Positions 11,042-22,410 of a DNA stretch of 64,000 nt are shown here, piece by piece. How positions within the stretch are numbered: position 1 is the stretch's first letter; each line of letters starts with the position of its first letter. Origin of the DNA: Myrmaecium sp. VS I D KN 1 (Eukaryota; Ascomycota; Dothideomycetes; Valsariales; Valsariaceae); contig JADQAV010000024.1 in NCBI GenBank assembly GCA_019775845.1, positions 62,001 to 126,000 of the forward strand. The letters are read 5' to 3'. The notes beneath the pieces were generated by a model. That model had not been told where the DNA came from. It searched no databases and saw only the letters and a list, made by a program, of their open reading frames with translations. The translations under genes were made by a program, and so were the position numbers.

Positions 11042-12871
11042 ATGGACACTGTTGCCGAGAAAGACTATTCGCAGGACGTGGAATCGGCCAAAGAGAACAT
11101 CGAGCCCAACCTCACGCACACGCAAAGCGTGCAAACCGGTCGAAATGATAGCCTAGGCGCCCAGGAGCTGTACGTTCCGCATACGTACATCGAAGATAGC
11201 TTCGACCACCTCGACCCCGATCACCGCGACTATCTCCTGAAAAGACACGGAACGCTGGACCTCGACCCCTTACCATCGGCGGACCCGGCAGATCCGTACA
11301 ATTGGCCTGTATGGAAGGTGAGCCGCTCCGATCTCATTAACCTAACGATGAGCGGTTCAGGTGATTAACTCAGAATATCATAGAAATACGTCAACCTCAT
11401 TCTCGTTGCCTTCCACGCCTTCATGACCACATTCTCAGCAGCGTCCATCATCCCCGCCTTCCAGAACATCGCCGACGACCTGGGCGTCTCCCTCGAGCGA
11501 GCGGCCTACCTCACGTCCGCCCAGATCGCCCTGCTGGGCGCCTCCCCCCTGTTTTGGAAGCCTGTCTCCTACAAGCTCGGCCGCCGGCCCGTTTGGCTCA
11601 TCTCCACCATCTGCGCGGCCGTCTGCAACGTCGGGTGCGCAGAGAGCCCCAGCTATGCGTCTATGATGGTATGTCGATGCCTGGGCGCCTTCTTCATCAG
11701 CCCGGCGATCGCGATTGGAAGCGGCATCGTGGTGGAGACGTTCTTCAAGCAGGATCGGGGGAGGTATATGGGGATGTGGACGTATGTATTTGCCTTCTTG
11801 GACTCTGCTAGCCATCTAATGCTGACGATCTCTTAGGTTGATGGTCACTCTTGGCCCGCCATCTGGCCCTTTCCTCATGGGCTTTGTCGCATACCATGTT
11901 GGGTACCGGTGGATCTATTGGATTCTCGCGATCGTACGTTCGACCCTTCTCTTCTGACAATAGTCCATCAACTGCACACATCCCAACCCAACCCAAACCG
12001 GCCATTTTCTCTTTGACTCTCCACTGACACCCTCACCTAGACCAACCTTGTCCAGTTCTGCGCCTACCTGGTCGGGGGGCCGGAGACACGCTACCTCCGA
12101 GCGAACGTGCGACACAACCGCACTACCTTCCAGCAAGAGTACCTCTCCTTCCACCGGCCAGTAGACCCCAAGCCGCTGCGGGCATGGAGCTTCATCGAGC
12201 CCCTCCTGATCCTCCGACACCCGACCATCCTCGTGCCCGCATGCGCATACGCCCTCACCTTCGGCTTCTGCAGCGTCTTCCTGACCGTCGAGATCCCCGA
12301 GATCTTCCTCCCAAAGTTCGGCTTCAACTCCGAGCAACTGGGCCTGCAGTTCCTCGGCGTGATCGTGGGCTCGATCGTCGGTGAGCAGCTCGGCGGCCCG
12401 CTGAGCGACTGGTGGATGGCGCGCAAGCGCCGCCCGGACGTCAACGGCGTCGTGACCCCCGTCCGTCCCGAGTACCGCCTCTACCCGAGCTACCTCGGCT
12501 TCCTCCTCGCGGTCGTCGGCCTCGTCGTCTTTGGCGTCCGCACGCAGCAGGCGGCCGCTATGCATTGGAATGTCACGCCCATCATCGGCATCGGCATTGC
12601 GGCCTGCGGTAATCAGATCGTCACCACTGTCCTTATCACCTACGCTGTCGACTGCCATCCGGAGACCAGCAGCGCGATTGGCGTTGCTGTTAATGTTGTT
12701 CGCAATGGCTGGGGCTTCATCGGCCCGTTTTGGTTCCCGAGCATGATTGAGCGGTTGGGTATGAGTGGCAGCGGTGGGTTGATGGCTGGTTTGGTTGGCG
12801 TTTTGGCTTTTGGGAGCGTGGTTGGGTTGCAGGTCTTTCGGAGGGAGAGGAGGGTGCCTTCGTCGGTGTAG
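11042..12871 (+). CDS. MFS transporter, DHA1 (drug:H+ antiporter) type
   Basis: Twelve-helix major facilitator of 533 residues. Four exons: 11042-11317, 11384-11781, 11837-11933 and 12041-12871, joined in phase with GTGAGC, GTATGT and GTACGT donors and TAG acceptors. The N-terminal cytosolic tail ends in DPADPYNWPVWKK, the hallmark just before TM1 in fungal DHA1/Hol1-like transporters. TM2 to TM3 carries KLGRRPVWLIST, matching the GxxxGRR loop A motif. TM5 has the LGPPSGPFLMG motif C typical of antiporters. The second half contains six further hydrophobic segments and ends RRERRVPSSV. Substrates of this family range from drugs to small metabolites and cannot be assigned. No biosynthetic cluster genes adjoin it. 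The final codons and 3' flank are T/G-rich. Confidence 0.9.
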
Positions 12872-14412
12872 TTGTGTGGTGGGTTGTCGGGGTTGGAGGT
12901 TGTCTTTTTTTCTGTTCTGCTCACTTTGTTTGGCGTTTGTATGGGTTTTGTTTGGAATGACGATTTCATGTTAATGTTCACGACTTTCTCGATGTCCCCA
13001 TCACTTCGCCTCAATTTCTCATGTAATAATCATCTCAGTGGTGACGATAAGTACATATCTCTCTAATGAGATCGGTATAGTCTACTCGAACGCCACCGTC
13101 CTCGAGGACAGACCTCCTTATTCTCCATCAATATCAACCAAACCGCCCGTCTTCTCAGAAAACGCGCTCTAAACCTATAATACTCCGTTCGAACAGGAAG
13201 CATGCACACATACATCTATCAACCTACGCAAGCCCTCGGTGCCTCTCCCAGGCTCGTAAGAGCGTTATAAACACACGACTTTACATCGTACGTAATCAGT
13301 AATTTCTATCCCTCTTCCACTGCCGTACTAGCTTTAAGAGAGTAGAATGCTAGAGCGTATACATTAGGCCAGGCTTATAGAACGGGTTATTATCTGTAGC
13401 TGGCTAGGTCTTGTAGTTTTGTTAGGTGGAGTGAGTGTGTGTACGTCTTAGGGATGTATTTGACTTAAGGATGACTGCGTAGAGTTGATACATAGATAGA
13501 AGGGAGGGATGATAGAGAGCGCTGTTGATGGATAGGAGGGACTGTAGTTCGCCGGTTTCTGTACATTCTCTTATCTAATGAGCAAGCAGAGAAAGAGCAT
13601 CAACTATAGATTAAGGCCTGTTAATAGACTATCTAAAAATCATTTAACGAGGTATTCTTACACCATTCGGATAACAGTCTTTCCAGAAACCACTGAAACT
13701 CCGTAAAGCAGTAGTGAGGAAGATGGGCATTTGCTTTGCCTAGATACTTAGATAGGCACCTAGATAGTACGAGATGATATACTTACCTATATAGTCCTGT
13801 ATGATACACTTACCTACCTTACCTATATACCCGGCACGTCCTACTACCTAGGTAGAATTCTACCTACTGTTTTACCCAGCTGTCCGCATTACGTTTATAC
13901 TAATATCTGTCTTTATACAGTAGTAGGTTGGTGTTTCCTAGCTGCATGAACTTATTTGATTAATCCTATTTTATGGTGAGACATTATGGGCCTAGGATGT
14001 CATCCTGCCCTTGTAAAGTGGAATCAGGCGTGAACAAGAGGTACAGGTACGCCTCTTACTACTGAGAAATATAAGTTGTACCTCACACGCTCGCGGCCTT
14101 ACGCGTGAGGTTAGTGTCTACTGCTTCTCTGTGGCCTTCTGGATGTATTACATTGTTCACATGGTCTTTAGTATGCGTGGGCTAGTGTATGAGAAGGTAT
14201 ACTGTCGAGAGAACTAGATAGATATATTTCTACTGAGGCTGTGAATTTCATAATGTCCGAGGAGGAACCCTAGCGACCGTCTTCTTATTAGGGAGAACTA
14301 GGGAATTCGCAGGGAAGGTGATACTATAGATGCACTTAAAGCTTGCTTTCTTACGTGAAACGAGCTGCTGGTGTATCCTTCTACTGGTAAGAGGGGGCAG
14401 GAAAACGGCCTA

Positions 14413-14447
14413 GGAAGAAGAGGAAGAAGAGGAAGAAGAGGAAGAGG
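14413..14447. repeat. Purine microsatellite, 9-bp period (GGAAGAAGA)
   Basis: A nine-base purine unit is repeated about four times at the right side of the AT-rich block. It is simple sequence with no coding context. Confidence 0.85.
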
Positions 14448-15284
14448 TAGGAGCAGGAGTAGTAGATATAAAATAAAGTATAACTCTACTCTAAATCATG
14501 TCCCAACTCTAATAGTCTAATAAACCCGTAAGGTCACCTATATAACCACCTTATAACATCTATTTAGGATAAAACCGTTTATACTAGAAGCTCTCTGTAA
14601 GAAAACTAAAGTAACTCCTTCACTTACTCCACCGCATATACACAGACATATACTCTATAACCGTCTACCCTAGAGACGGATCCCATAGGTAATCCCATCC
14701 GAGAAAAGATATACATGAAACCCTCTTCCCCTATAAACACTAGGTGCGGCATTCCGAAGTCTGACTATCCGGGAGCACATAACGATATGTACTACCAGGC
14801 CCACGCTATAAACTCCCCCAACCCGCCGCTTCCCCTTCCCACCGTCAGGGACAATGAACGCATTATGCGAAGCCCGAACCGAACCGTTCTCGCCATTCCC
14901 GGACCATACAATCCCACGGAGATTAGCTAAGCCTACACACCCCTGGACATGCCCCGGGGAAGAGAGCGAGGGGAGTACAGTGAAGCAGGGCTGATCTGCG
15001 TGGTGTGGTGAACTGGGTCTTTGCCGCTTTACGGATCTCGAGATGAAAGCGTGCAACCTGCCGGTGTTCAGCAGAGAGGGCATGTTCTTTCCCACCCAAT
15101 ACCCGGAGGGTAAGCGTCCATAGCTGCCCAGAGCCAATAGAACAGACCAGATGAACGTAGAGATGATCAGAATAAGAGAGTATATCGAGTGTCTATGGCC
15201 CACTTTTTTTCCCTTGCCCGCATCACAGACATGCACCGGTAACGTACAGAAAAGACGATATGATACAATCACCCCCTCGCCCTT

Positions 15285-15303
15285 CCCCCCCCCCCCCCCC
15301 CCC
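15285..15303. repeat. C homopolymer, 19 nt
   Basis: An uninterrupted run of 19 C lies just downstream (on the minus strand) of the bS8m stop. Its exact length may be a sequencing estimate. Confidence 0.8.
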
Positions 15304-15358
15304 ACCTTCCAACAAACGCGCAACACCAGAAGTAAAAAGAAACGAAAACGGAGTCGGC

Positions 15359-16057
15359 TCAATGCACCCGACACAGCAGCATCCCGCCCGTCCGCGTCTC
15401 AACACACTCCCTCGCCTCCAAAATGCCCCGATCAGTACTAACAAACATGCACTCGCCCGTCTTCGTCAGGCCCTTGACGTACCCCGCCGTGCGGCCGAGC
15501 ACGATATCCTTCAGGTCGACATGGTTGAGGTGAATGCGCTTGGTGGGCTTGCTGACGAGGCGCATGCTGCGCAGGACAGGTTCGTTGTTCCAGTACTTCA
15601 AGCCGAGCCAGAGGCGGCGACGGGCGGCGTTGCTGGGCACGTCGGCGTGCTGCGGCACGTCCGGGGGCAGGAGCGGGTCGTCCTGGCTGTCGGCGGCGAG
15701 CGCGTACGCCGCCCACGGCGCCTCGGCCAGCACGTCCTCGACGCGGACGGGCTCGAAGCGGGGGTCGCGGTCGAGGCGGTCCTTGCCGGCGAGCTTGCCG
15801 GCCTGGAAGGGCGTGAGGATGGTGCCGGTGGTGCGGTCGCGGAAGAGGTTGGGGGCGTCGGCCGGGTTGGGCTGGTGCTGCGGGGGCAGCGGCGGCGTGG
15901 GCCCGCCGAGCACGACGCTGGAGAGGAAGCCTTGCCGTTGCAGCTGCAGCATCAGCGCGGCGTGCATCTTCGAGACGGGCACGGAGGTCAGGCCGAGCCG
16001 GGCCTTGGAGGCGTTTTGGAGGTGTGAGCAGACGTGGGCGAGATTGACGAGGGACAT
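15359..16057 (-). CDS. MRPS8: Mitochondrial small-subunit ribosomal protein bS8m
   Basis: Component of the mitochondrial 37S ribosomal subunit, homologous to bacterial S8, which binds the central domain of the small rRNA. Single exon, 232 residues. The start is the ATG at 16057 because MSLVNLAHVCSHLQNASKARLG is the conserved fungal N-terminus; in-frame codons upstream have only a TTG. The N-terminal S8 half includes SKMHAALMLQLQRQGFLSSV. The C-terminal half carries LRSMRLVSKPTKRIHL and the final GECMFVSTDRGILEARECVE segment, which matches the conserved S8 C-terminal fold. The internal stretch with RTTGTILTPFQAGKLAG is an insertion relative to bacterial S8. The gene is divergent from the plus-strand gene at 16754. 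Confidence 0.9.
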   Translation of the reverse strand: MSLVNLAHVCSHLQNASKARLGLTSVPVSKMHAALMLQLQRQGFLSSVVLGGPTPPLPPQHQPNPADAPNLFRDRTTGTILTPFQAGKLAGKDRLDRDPRFEPVRVEDVLAEAPWAAYALAADSQDDPLLPPDVPQHADVPSNAARRRLWLGLKYWNNEPVLRSMRLVSKPTKRIHLNHVDLKDIVLGRTAGYVKGLTKTGECMFVSTDRGILEARECVETRTGGMLLCRVH

Positions 16058-16753
16058 GGCGGGCGATGGAGGCGTGGAGGATAGCGGCGGTGGTTCGGGG
16101 AGGTTGGTCGAGGGCTCCAATGGAGGGATATGCGGCGGTGATGATCGTGATGGTTGGTGGTTGGCCCGGGGCCGGCAGATGGGAGCGCGTCGTCCGGAGG
16201 AATGTCAGTGGCTTGGCCGCGGCGCAGTTGGAGAGGAGGAGGACGAGCGCAGGAGGTGAGCGAGGCGGTGTCGCGGCGCGGCGGGCGGGTATAGAGAGAG
16301 ATGGAGATGGGTTGGTGTTGAGGTGCGGGCGGCGTGCCTGAGCAGCTGCGGTACGTCCCGTCGGGTTCTCTCACAATTTTCGGAGGTTGAGCATCTCGCC
16401 TGGACTTGCTCCGGTGCGCCAGTAGGATTCGGGGTCCTTTCGCGGCTATACCTGCCCCTTCCTTTGCTCCCCCTCACGCCCCTCTCTCCAACCCCTCAGC
16501 TCCATCATTGGACGATCAACTCACTCGTAGACGCCCGGTCTGACGGCGCTTCTGCACAGAACTGCCTGGGCGTGCGGACCAAAATAGAAATTCTCTTCTG
16601 TGCCAATGTCGCTCCAAACCTCCTTCGCTGCTTCACACGGCTGCTATATATCCAATGTCGTGCTCCTCCCGACGGACCGAACGTGCTTGCTGACCTCCGC
16701 ACCGTTTCCTTTGCTTGTGAGACCGTCGTGTATTCTTAATCTGCTGGACCATC
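16058..16753. other. Divergent promoter region, bS8m / 16754 gene
   Basis: This 696-bp stretch lies between two outward-facing start codons, so it should serve as promoter for both genes. Frames inside it on both strands have no recognisable content. Confidence 0.6.
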
Positions 16754-18425
16754 ATGCCGCTGCAGCCCGGTGAGGTCTCTCTGCTGACGCTGTAAGTAGT
16801 ACTTCTGACGAGCTCGTGGAAGAGCTCTGTTGACCGCGTTGCAGCTTCGCCGACGTCCACTACATCTTCAGCCCTCCTCATGTGAAACCACCCCATCACA
16901 GATTCGAGAAGACCTCCTATGTCTACCTCTATCACAATCCCATCCAGCGACGCGGGCGCATTGAGATTGCCAATAACCCCGGCAGTCAAGACCAGGATGT
17001 ACTTCTGGGATGTGAGTGACATGTGCAAACCTGATGTATGACGCTTGTCTGACTCGACCTTCCATCCTGATAGACCTCGATAATGTCGTCGTGGAGCGGT
17101 CTCACAAGCACCCGACTTTATTCACAATCACCGTGAACGGAGGCCAGACCACACCGGGGCAACAGCAGGACATGTCCCAGTGGCATCTTCCCGCAGCAGA
17201 CATGCGCAACGAAGGCAAATACATGTACCGCCTTGCCTCGCTCGACATATACTTTTGGACCGTCGAGGACTCCAACCTCTTCCTCGACTCGCTCGGCAGG
17301 GTGCTCCAGGAACATCAGCTGCGCATCCTCGATGCTCCGAACGCCCCGACCGAGCACCGTGACACGATGAGCTCGGTCGTCCAGAAACTCGAACAAGCCG
17401 CCATATCCTCGCCGTATCAAGGACGGTCCAACAGCATCGGGACCACGCAGTCCTTCCCTCCGCCACCATCGGCACCGACACCGGGGAGCGTCGGATCAAG
17501 GCAACCCACCGAGCCGCCAGCCAACTTCACACCCATGGCGTACAACCCAGCCGCTCCCGCCGCACCAGAACCCATCGCACACCGCGAACCAACTCCCCCA
17601 CCGCCGGATGCAGACGCTGGAACGGGGCTCGCCGCCGCTGAACTCCACGATCACGGCGCCCATTTCCAACCGCCCGGAACCTACCCGCAACAGCAGCAGC
17701 CCTACGTGCCCGGACCGCCCGGTCGATCAAACTCCTTCCCACCGCCCCCAGCCATGACCGGCACACCCCCAGCCCCAGGCGTACAGCGCTCCAACACAGC
17801 GACCTCCTTCCCCCCTCCGCCACCCGCCGGCCCATCCTCCACCACGCCGCAAAGCCAACCATACACACAGCCCAGCTTCGCGCCGCCTCCACCGCAAGAA
17901 GCCCAAGTCCCCTACTCTCCAGGCCATCCGCCCACCACCACTACCTCCACTAGCACCACCCAATACGCCAGCTACCCCCCGCAATCTCCCGGTTTCCCAC
18001 CGCCCATGCAATCACCCGGCTATGCCTCCCCACCAACAACCATCACCCACACGCCGCTACACTCCCCAGCCTTCCCACCCACCGCGCCGTCCGGCTACCA
18101 CCCCCTCCACCAACAGCAGCAGCAGCAGCCCGTGCAGTCCCCCGCCGGTTTCTCAAGCTACCCCTACAGCGGCAGCCCAGGCACCTCCACGCCGGCTGCG
18201 GCTGCGGCTGGGGTGGCGGCAGTGACAGACCCGTACGCTGTGCACGCCCAGGCGTACCGGCCGACGGAGGCGGAGGTGAAGCCGGCGGGGGGGAAGATGG
18301 AGGTTGGGCAGCCGCAGCAGGCTGGGCCGGGCCAGCAGCAACAGCCGCGCAGGCTGGAGGCGAGGCTGGATCGGGTGGAGAAGGGGGTTAGTCGGTTTTT
18401 GAAGAGGTTGGATCGGAGTTTGTAG
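16754..18425 (+). CDS. Conserved fungal protein with Pro/Gln-rich tail
   Basis: Three exons, 16754-16791, 16845-17011 and 17074-18425, give 518 residues. The first exon has only 38 coding bases (MPLQPGEVSLLTL), followed by FADVHYIFSPPHVKPPHHRF and YVYLYHNPIQRRGRIEIANN. Residues 1 to about 145 look like a globular domain. They contain a patch HPTLFTITVNGG and a YRLASLDIYFWTVEDSNLFL segment resembling a small alpha/beta or PH-like fold. The following 300 residues are Pro/Gln/Ser-rich and disordered, including PMAYNPAAPAAPEPIAHREP, which I remember as recurrent in homologues. The extreme C-terminus RLEARLDRVEKGVSRFLKRLD is a basic amphipathic helix. I recognise this as a protein conserved across Pezizomycotina but know no proven function. 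Confidence 0.82.
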
Positions 18426-20671
18426 GGTGAGCTTTTGGGGGATGGGGGGTTGGTTTGTTTCCTTTTTTTTGTTCGCCTCTGCTTTCTCTTTTCTTTTTTT
18501 TTTCCTTCTGGTGTTCGATATCTATTTACGAATTATGACCTTGATATTTTCTATTGTGTCCCTTGGGGGTTGGTTGTTGATGATGAATTGTGTTACATAC
18601 ATACGATGGAAAGTACGCTTGATGCTTGATGAAATGAGGTCTGATGATTACACAGTAGGATTATTGACATGACCGTTACATCGCATCGCATCGCATAGAG
18701 TCGTATGCTGTACTTCGTACGCCGTACCTGTCTGTACTTGTCCCCGCTAGGTACGTGATGCTAGGAGTACTACTTAGTTAGTGCTCCAGCTTGGCATGGT
18801 CGGGGGTTCTATCAATAGTAACCCTAGTACTTAGTCGATATCATGGTATCCGTTGTTTACTGCTTGGTGTGAGGAGAGGAGGGAAGGGAGACATTCTTGT
18901 TTATGAAGAAACGACTCCCACAGTGTCATGATTTCTTCTCTTTCTCATCTTAAGAATAAGGTGCAGAGCTTTGCTCTTGTTGGAGGTAGGTAGTTGCTAT
19001 TTCGATTACCATGGTGATTGACGGAATGAAGACGGGGGACCGTTGGGGGGGGGGAAACCGAAACGGCGTGCGTGCGGATGCACGAGCCAGGCCCTCACCG
19101 TGACCCCCTTGAGATGGAGTTTGTGGGCGGGTACGGATACTGGCTGGTTCTTTTCATTGTGCCGATAGACTTTTTGTGTTTTATTTTTAAGGATGGATAT
19201 AAACTTTTTTTTGTGCTTTCTCTCTCTGTCTCTCTGCTGGAAGGATCCGGGAGATATCATTCACATGCACACTGTAGTTTGGAGGGCATAGCGTTGAGAG
19301 GGAAGAGATCCTTTAAGTATCAAGGAGGAGTACTAGTATTTACCATATCTCCTTCCATCAGAGAGCGGTGTACGTTACTAACATGAAACCCGAAACAACA
19401 TCTCTCCATCCTTCATTCCCTGATGCTTGTTTTTTTTATGCTCAGCCCCCCGCACTTGTATCTCGAACGGCCGCGCGCCGCCCCACAAGGCGGACGAACA
19501 AGCCTCAACCCACCCACCCATGGCGTTTCGGCGGGCGTTTTGGTGGTGGGTGATGATCCATTCGATTGGCACCTAGCCGCCGGGCCAGTCAGTGTCAAGC
19601 CCAGCCACGCCGTACCCTGCCATGCTATGCCCTGCCATGCTATGCCCTGCCACAACAGGGACGACAGGGGAAGAGGGACGGAGAGAGATCGTGAACTTGC
19701 TTTGCTTGCGGTGCTTCGTGCTTTGCTTTCCTTTGCTTTCCTTTCCCCATTGGGCTTGCTTGCTTGCCTTGCTGTTCCCACTTCATCCTCCGTCCTCCTT
19801 CTCTTCCACCCCTCGCCTCCTTCCTTTCTTCCTTCTTCCCTCTTCCTCCCCTTACCCACGTCATCTTACCTTATTCTTACCTTGACCACCTCTCGAGCGT
19901 GAACAGCCACACTCTGGGTACGTTCTTGCTTACAATACCTACCTACTACCTTGTCGAGGTACCTTCCTACCGTGCTACCTACTGACGACCTCACCTGGCT
20001 GAGCTCGTTCACTGACGTAAGGTAGCTAGGTAGCAGCCATCTACCTACCGATCTTCTTCTATCTTCTCACCTTCACCTCCACCTTCCTCCCTCTCTTTTC
20101 TCCCCTGCCTGCCTGCTTGCTTGCTGGCTTGCCCGGCCTCAGTTGCAGCACTCACGCCCTCACCGATTCATTCCTTCGCATCCTCACCGCCTCTGCGGCG
20201 ACCTCAAAACCTCCCTCTCCCGGTCAGCGCAGCAATTCCCCGCGCATCCGCTTCCGAACCCTACCGACCGAGCGAGCTACCTACATTGCGATATCCTCTC
20301 CGAGCGAGCACCTCGTCGTCCTGTCGTAAAACCTGTCCGCGCAACCTCTCCGATCCCCGGCCCCGCGAATCCGGTCAGCTTCCTGGCACTGCTCGCTTAC
20401 ACCCCCGCTCCCCTCGCCCCATCTGACGCGCGGGTGTGCTACGGACAACCGCAGGGCCAATCGCCCGCCCTACCTTCCCCCCCCTGCTCAACGCCTCCCC
20501 GACCAACGTCCAGCCCGGTGGCGGTCGGCGGTAACAACCGCAACATTAAACAGGGGGAAAACAGAAGTCAATACGACAACACGCACAAGTTATCGATACT
20601 GTTTTCCCGTTCCTTCTTCGGTGTTCCGGTGTGCATGAGCTCGCACCCGTCGTGATTGCTTCGCAGCAACC
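18426..20671. other. 2.2-kb intergenic region with CT-rich leader
   Basis: The first 250 bases are T-rich 3' flank. From about 19400 to 20650 the plus strand is strongly C/T-rich, as expected of a long promoter and leader for the gene at 20672. Clusters of TACCTAC and GTAGGTA motifs occur at about 18975-18985 and 19935-20055. The frames in this part are low-complexity Ser/Pro/Leu and are not supported as genes. Confidence 0.55.
19615..19650. repeat. 15-bp tandem repeat (CATGCTATGCCCTGC, two full copies)
   Basis: The unit is present at 19621-19635 and 19636-19650, with a partial copy (CCCTGC) before it. It lies in the CT-rich leader region of the gene at 20672. Confidence 0.85.
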
Positions 20672-22410
20672 ATGCGTATTCCCTCCGAAGCTCTCTGGGC
20701 CGAGATCCTGCAGCGCCGGAATCCGCCGCTGGCTGATGGCGGAATCAGCAGCAGCGGCAGCTCACGGGACGACACGAGCGACAGCGATAGTGATAGTGAC
20801 AGCGATAGCAAGAAGCCATACATTGCCGTACGTATACCCCTCGCCCAAAAAAATGCCTCGGATTGGACCTACCAGATCTCCACGCCGCCCCTTTCTGTCC
20901 GATCTCTCCGCTAACCAAGAATACACCACAGGTCATTGTCGTCGTTATCGTCCTCATCTCCCTCCTCATCATCGCCTACCTCGCCTACCACTTCTACTCC
21001 CGGCCGCGACGAGGCTCTTCCTCCTCGACCCGCAGTCGCGGCAGCCAGAAAGCCCCCGTTGGCACCCCCAAGATCTGGAGTCTGAGCTGGCGGCCCTGGC
21101 GCCGGGGCCAGCAATACAGCCGGCAGCTGCAGGACCACGACCACCTTGCCCCCGCGTCGCGATCGGTGGATGGACAGGGCCGGGAGATGATGGGGGGTGG
21201 CGACACGCGGTACGATGCGGGCGCGACGGTGATCAATAGCGAGGAGGCGGGAAGCGCTGGGGTGGATCGGCATACGAGCATACGCAGCGTCATGACGCTG
21301 CCGGCGTATTCGCCCGCCGCGCGGGAGAACGAGCGGATCTTGGCCCGAGAGGGCGAGCGGGCTGGGGTCGACGTGGTGGTGGAGTTCCCCGAGGACGAGG
21401 AGGAGCTGGAGCGGGCGCGGGACGAGGAGATGGAGCGACTATACCAGATCCGGCGGCAGCGGCGGGAGGAGCTGGCGGAACGGGAGGAACGGCGCCGACG
21501 ACGACGGGAGGCGCGCGAGCGCGGGGATCTGGCCACGCTGGCCCAGCTCAGCCGGGAGAACCGCCGGCGGGGGGAGGACATCGCGCTCAGCCAGGTGATG
21601 ATCGCGGAGCACCAGGCGGCGGCGGCGCAGCGGGAGCGGCGGGTGAGCGCGGTGCAGTACGCGGATCTGGGCGTGCAGCGGCACGACGGGACGCGCCTGC
21701 GGGCGAACAGCGGCGAGAGCGACCACAGCCCGCTGTTGGGGAACACGGGACCGATGGGCATGGGTGGTGGTGGTGGTGGTGGTGGTGGCGGCGCGCACTA
21801 TCGGGGTAACAGCGCCGAGTCCATGGCCAGCGTGAGCACGGTGGGGAGCGACGACTTTTTCACCCAACTGGGGGTACGGGCGAGTCGGGAGAGCGGGCGA
21901 CGGAGCGGACGGAACAGCGGCAGTGGCAGGCATAGCGGCAGCGGCAGCGGCAGCGGCACGACGGACTTCGAAGTGGTCACGCACTCGCAAGCCCGATCGC
22001 GGTCACGGTCACGGTCACGGTCACGGTCGCGGTCGGCGTCCCGCCGCACGTCACCGCACGTCCCACCGACCGCGGGCGCCGACATCACCGACCTCCCCAT
22101 CGTGCCCCCGCTCGACCCGCCGCAGTATGAGCACGTGGAGTGGGAGCCGGTGGCGGTGATGCCGCCCGGGGAGCTGCCGCCGGAGTACACGAGTCCGGTG
22201 GCGACGCGGGCGCCGCCGCTGGTGCAGCAGGAGGGTCGGCCGGCGCTCCCGGAGCTCCTCCCGCCTATTGAGCGCCTGCCGAGTATTCGGGTTATTGAGA
22301 CGACGCCGGTGAGTCCGCGGCCGCCGGAGGAGTTGGATGTGCGGGTGAATGGGGAGGGGACGGCGACGACGACGACGACTGGTGAGGAGCGGGAGGAGGA
22401 GCGTAGGTAG
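20672..22410 (+). CDS. Single-pass membrane protein with Arg-Ser repeat and charged coiled coil
   Basis: Two exons, 20672-20827 and 20932-22410, encode 544 residues. The short N-terminal part ends in a Ser-Asp dipeptide run and KKPYIA. The second exon opens with one strong membrane helix, VIVVVIVLISLLIIAYLAYH, followed by a basic stop-transfer stretch (YSRPRRG). The rest is probably cytoplasmic: a Ser-rich linker, a Glu/Arg-rich helix around residues 205-275 (EEELERARDEEMERLYQIRR and onward) that should form a coiled coil, a Gly run coded by GGT repeats near 21763-21790, and a run of Arg-Ser dipeptides coded by a CGGTCA repeat near 21997-22037. A Pro/Glu-rich tail ends the protein. There is no cleavable signal peptide. 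I do not recognise a named family; scaffold or receptor-tail roles would be guesses. Confidence 0.78.

Larger units (their letters stand above)
12872..15358. other. Gene-free region containing an AT/TpA-rich, RIP-like block (about 13070-14660)
   Basis: From about 13070 to 14660 the base composition changes sharply: TpA steps dominate, no open frame of note exists on either strand, and CpA/TpG are depleted. A hand count over 13741-13860 gave 24 TpA against 13 ApT, and 6 CpA+TpG against 19 ApC+GpT. Both ratios lie on the RIP side of commonly used cutoffs, though the sample is short. I infer a decayed repeat or transposon relic, but recognise no element, terminal repeat or coding remnant. The flanks, 12872-13070 and 14660-15358, look like gene tails. 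The 234-codon minus frame at 14670-15374 is judged non-coding. Confidence 0.6.

Noticed and set aside
14670-15374. 234-codon open frame on the minus strand after the bS8m stop
   Set aside because: It runs through a C homopolymer and purine-rich simple sequence, overlaps the end of bS8m and shows no domain; it is probably 3' flank that stays open by chance.
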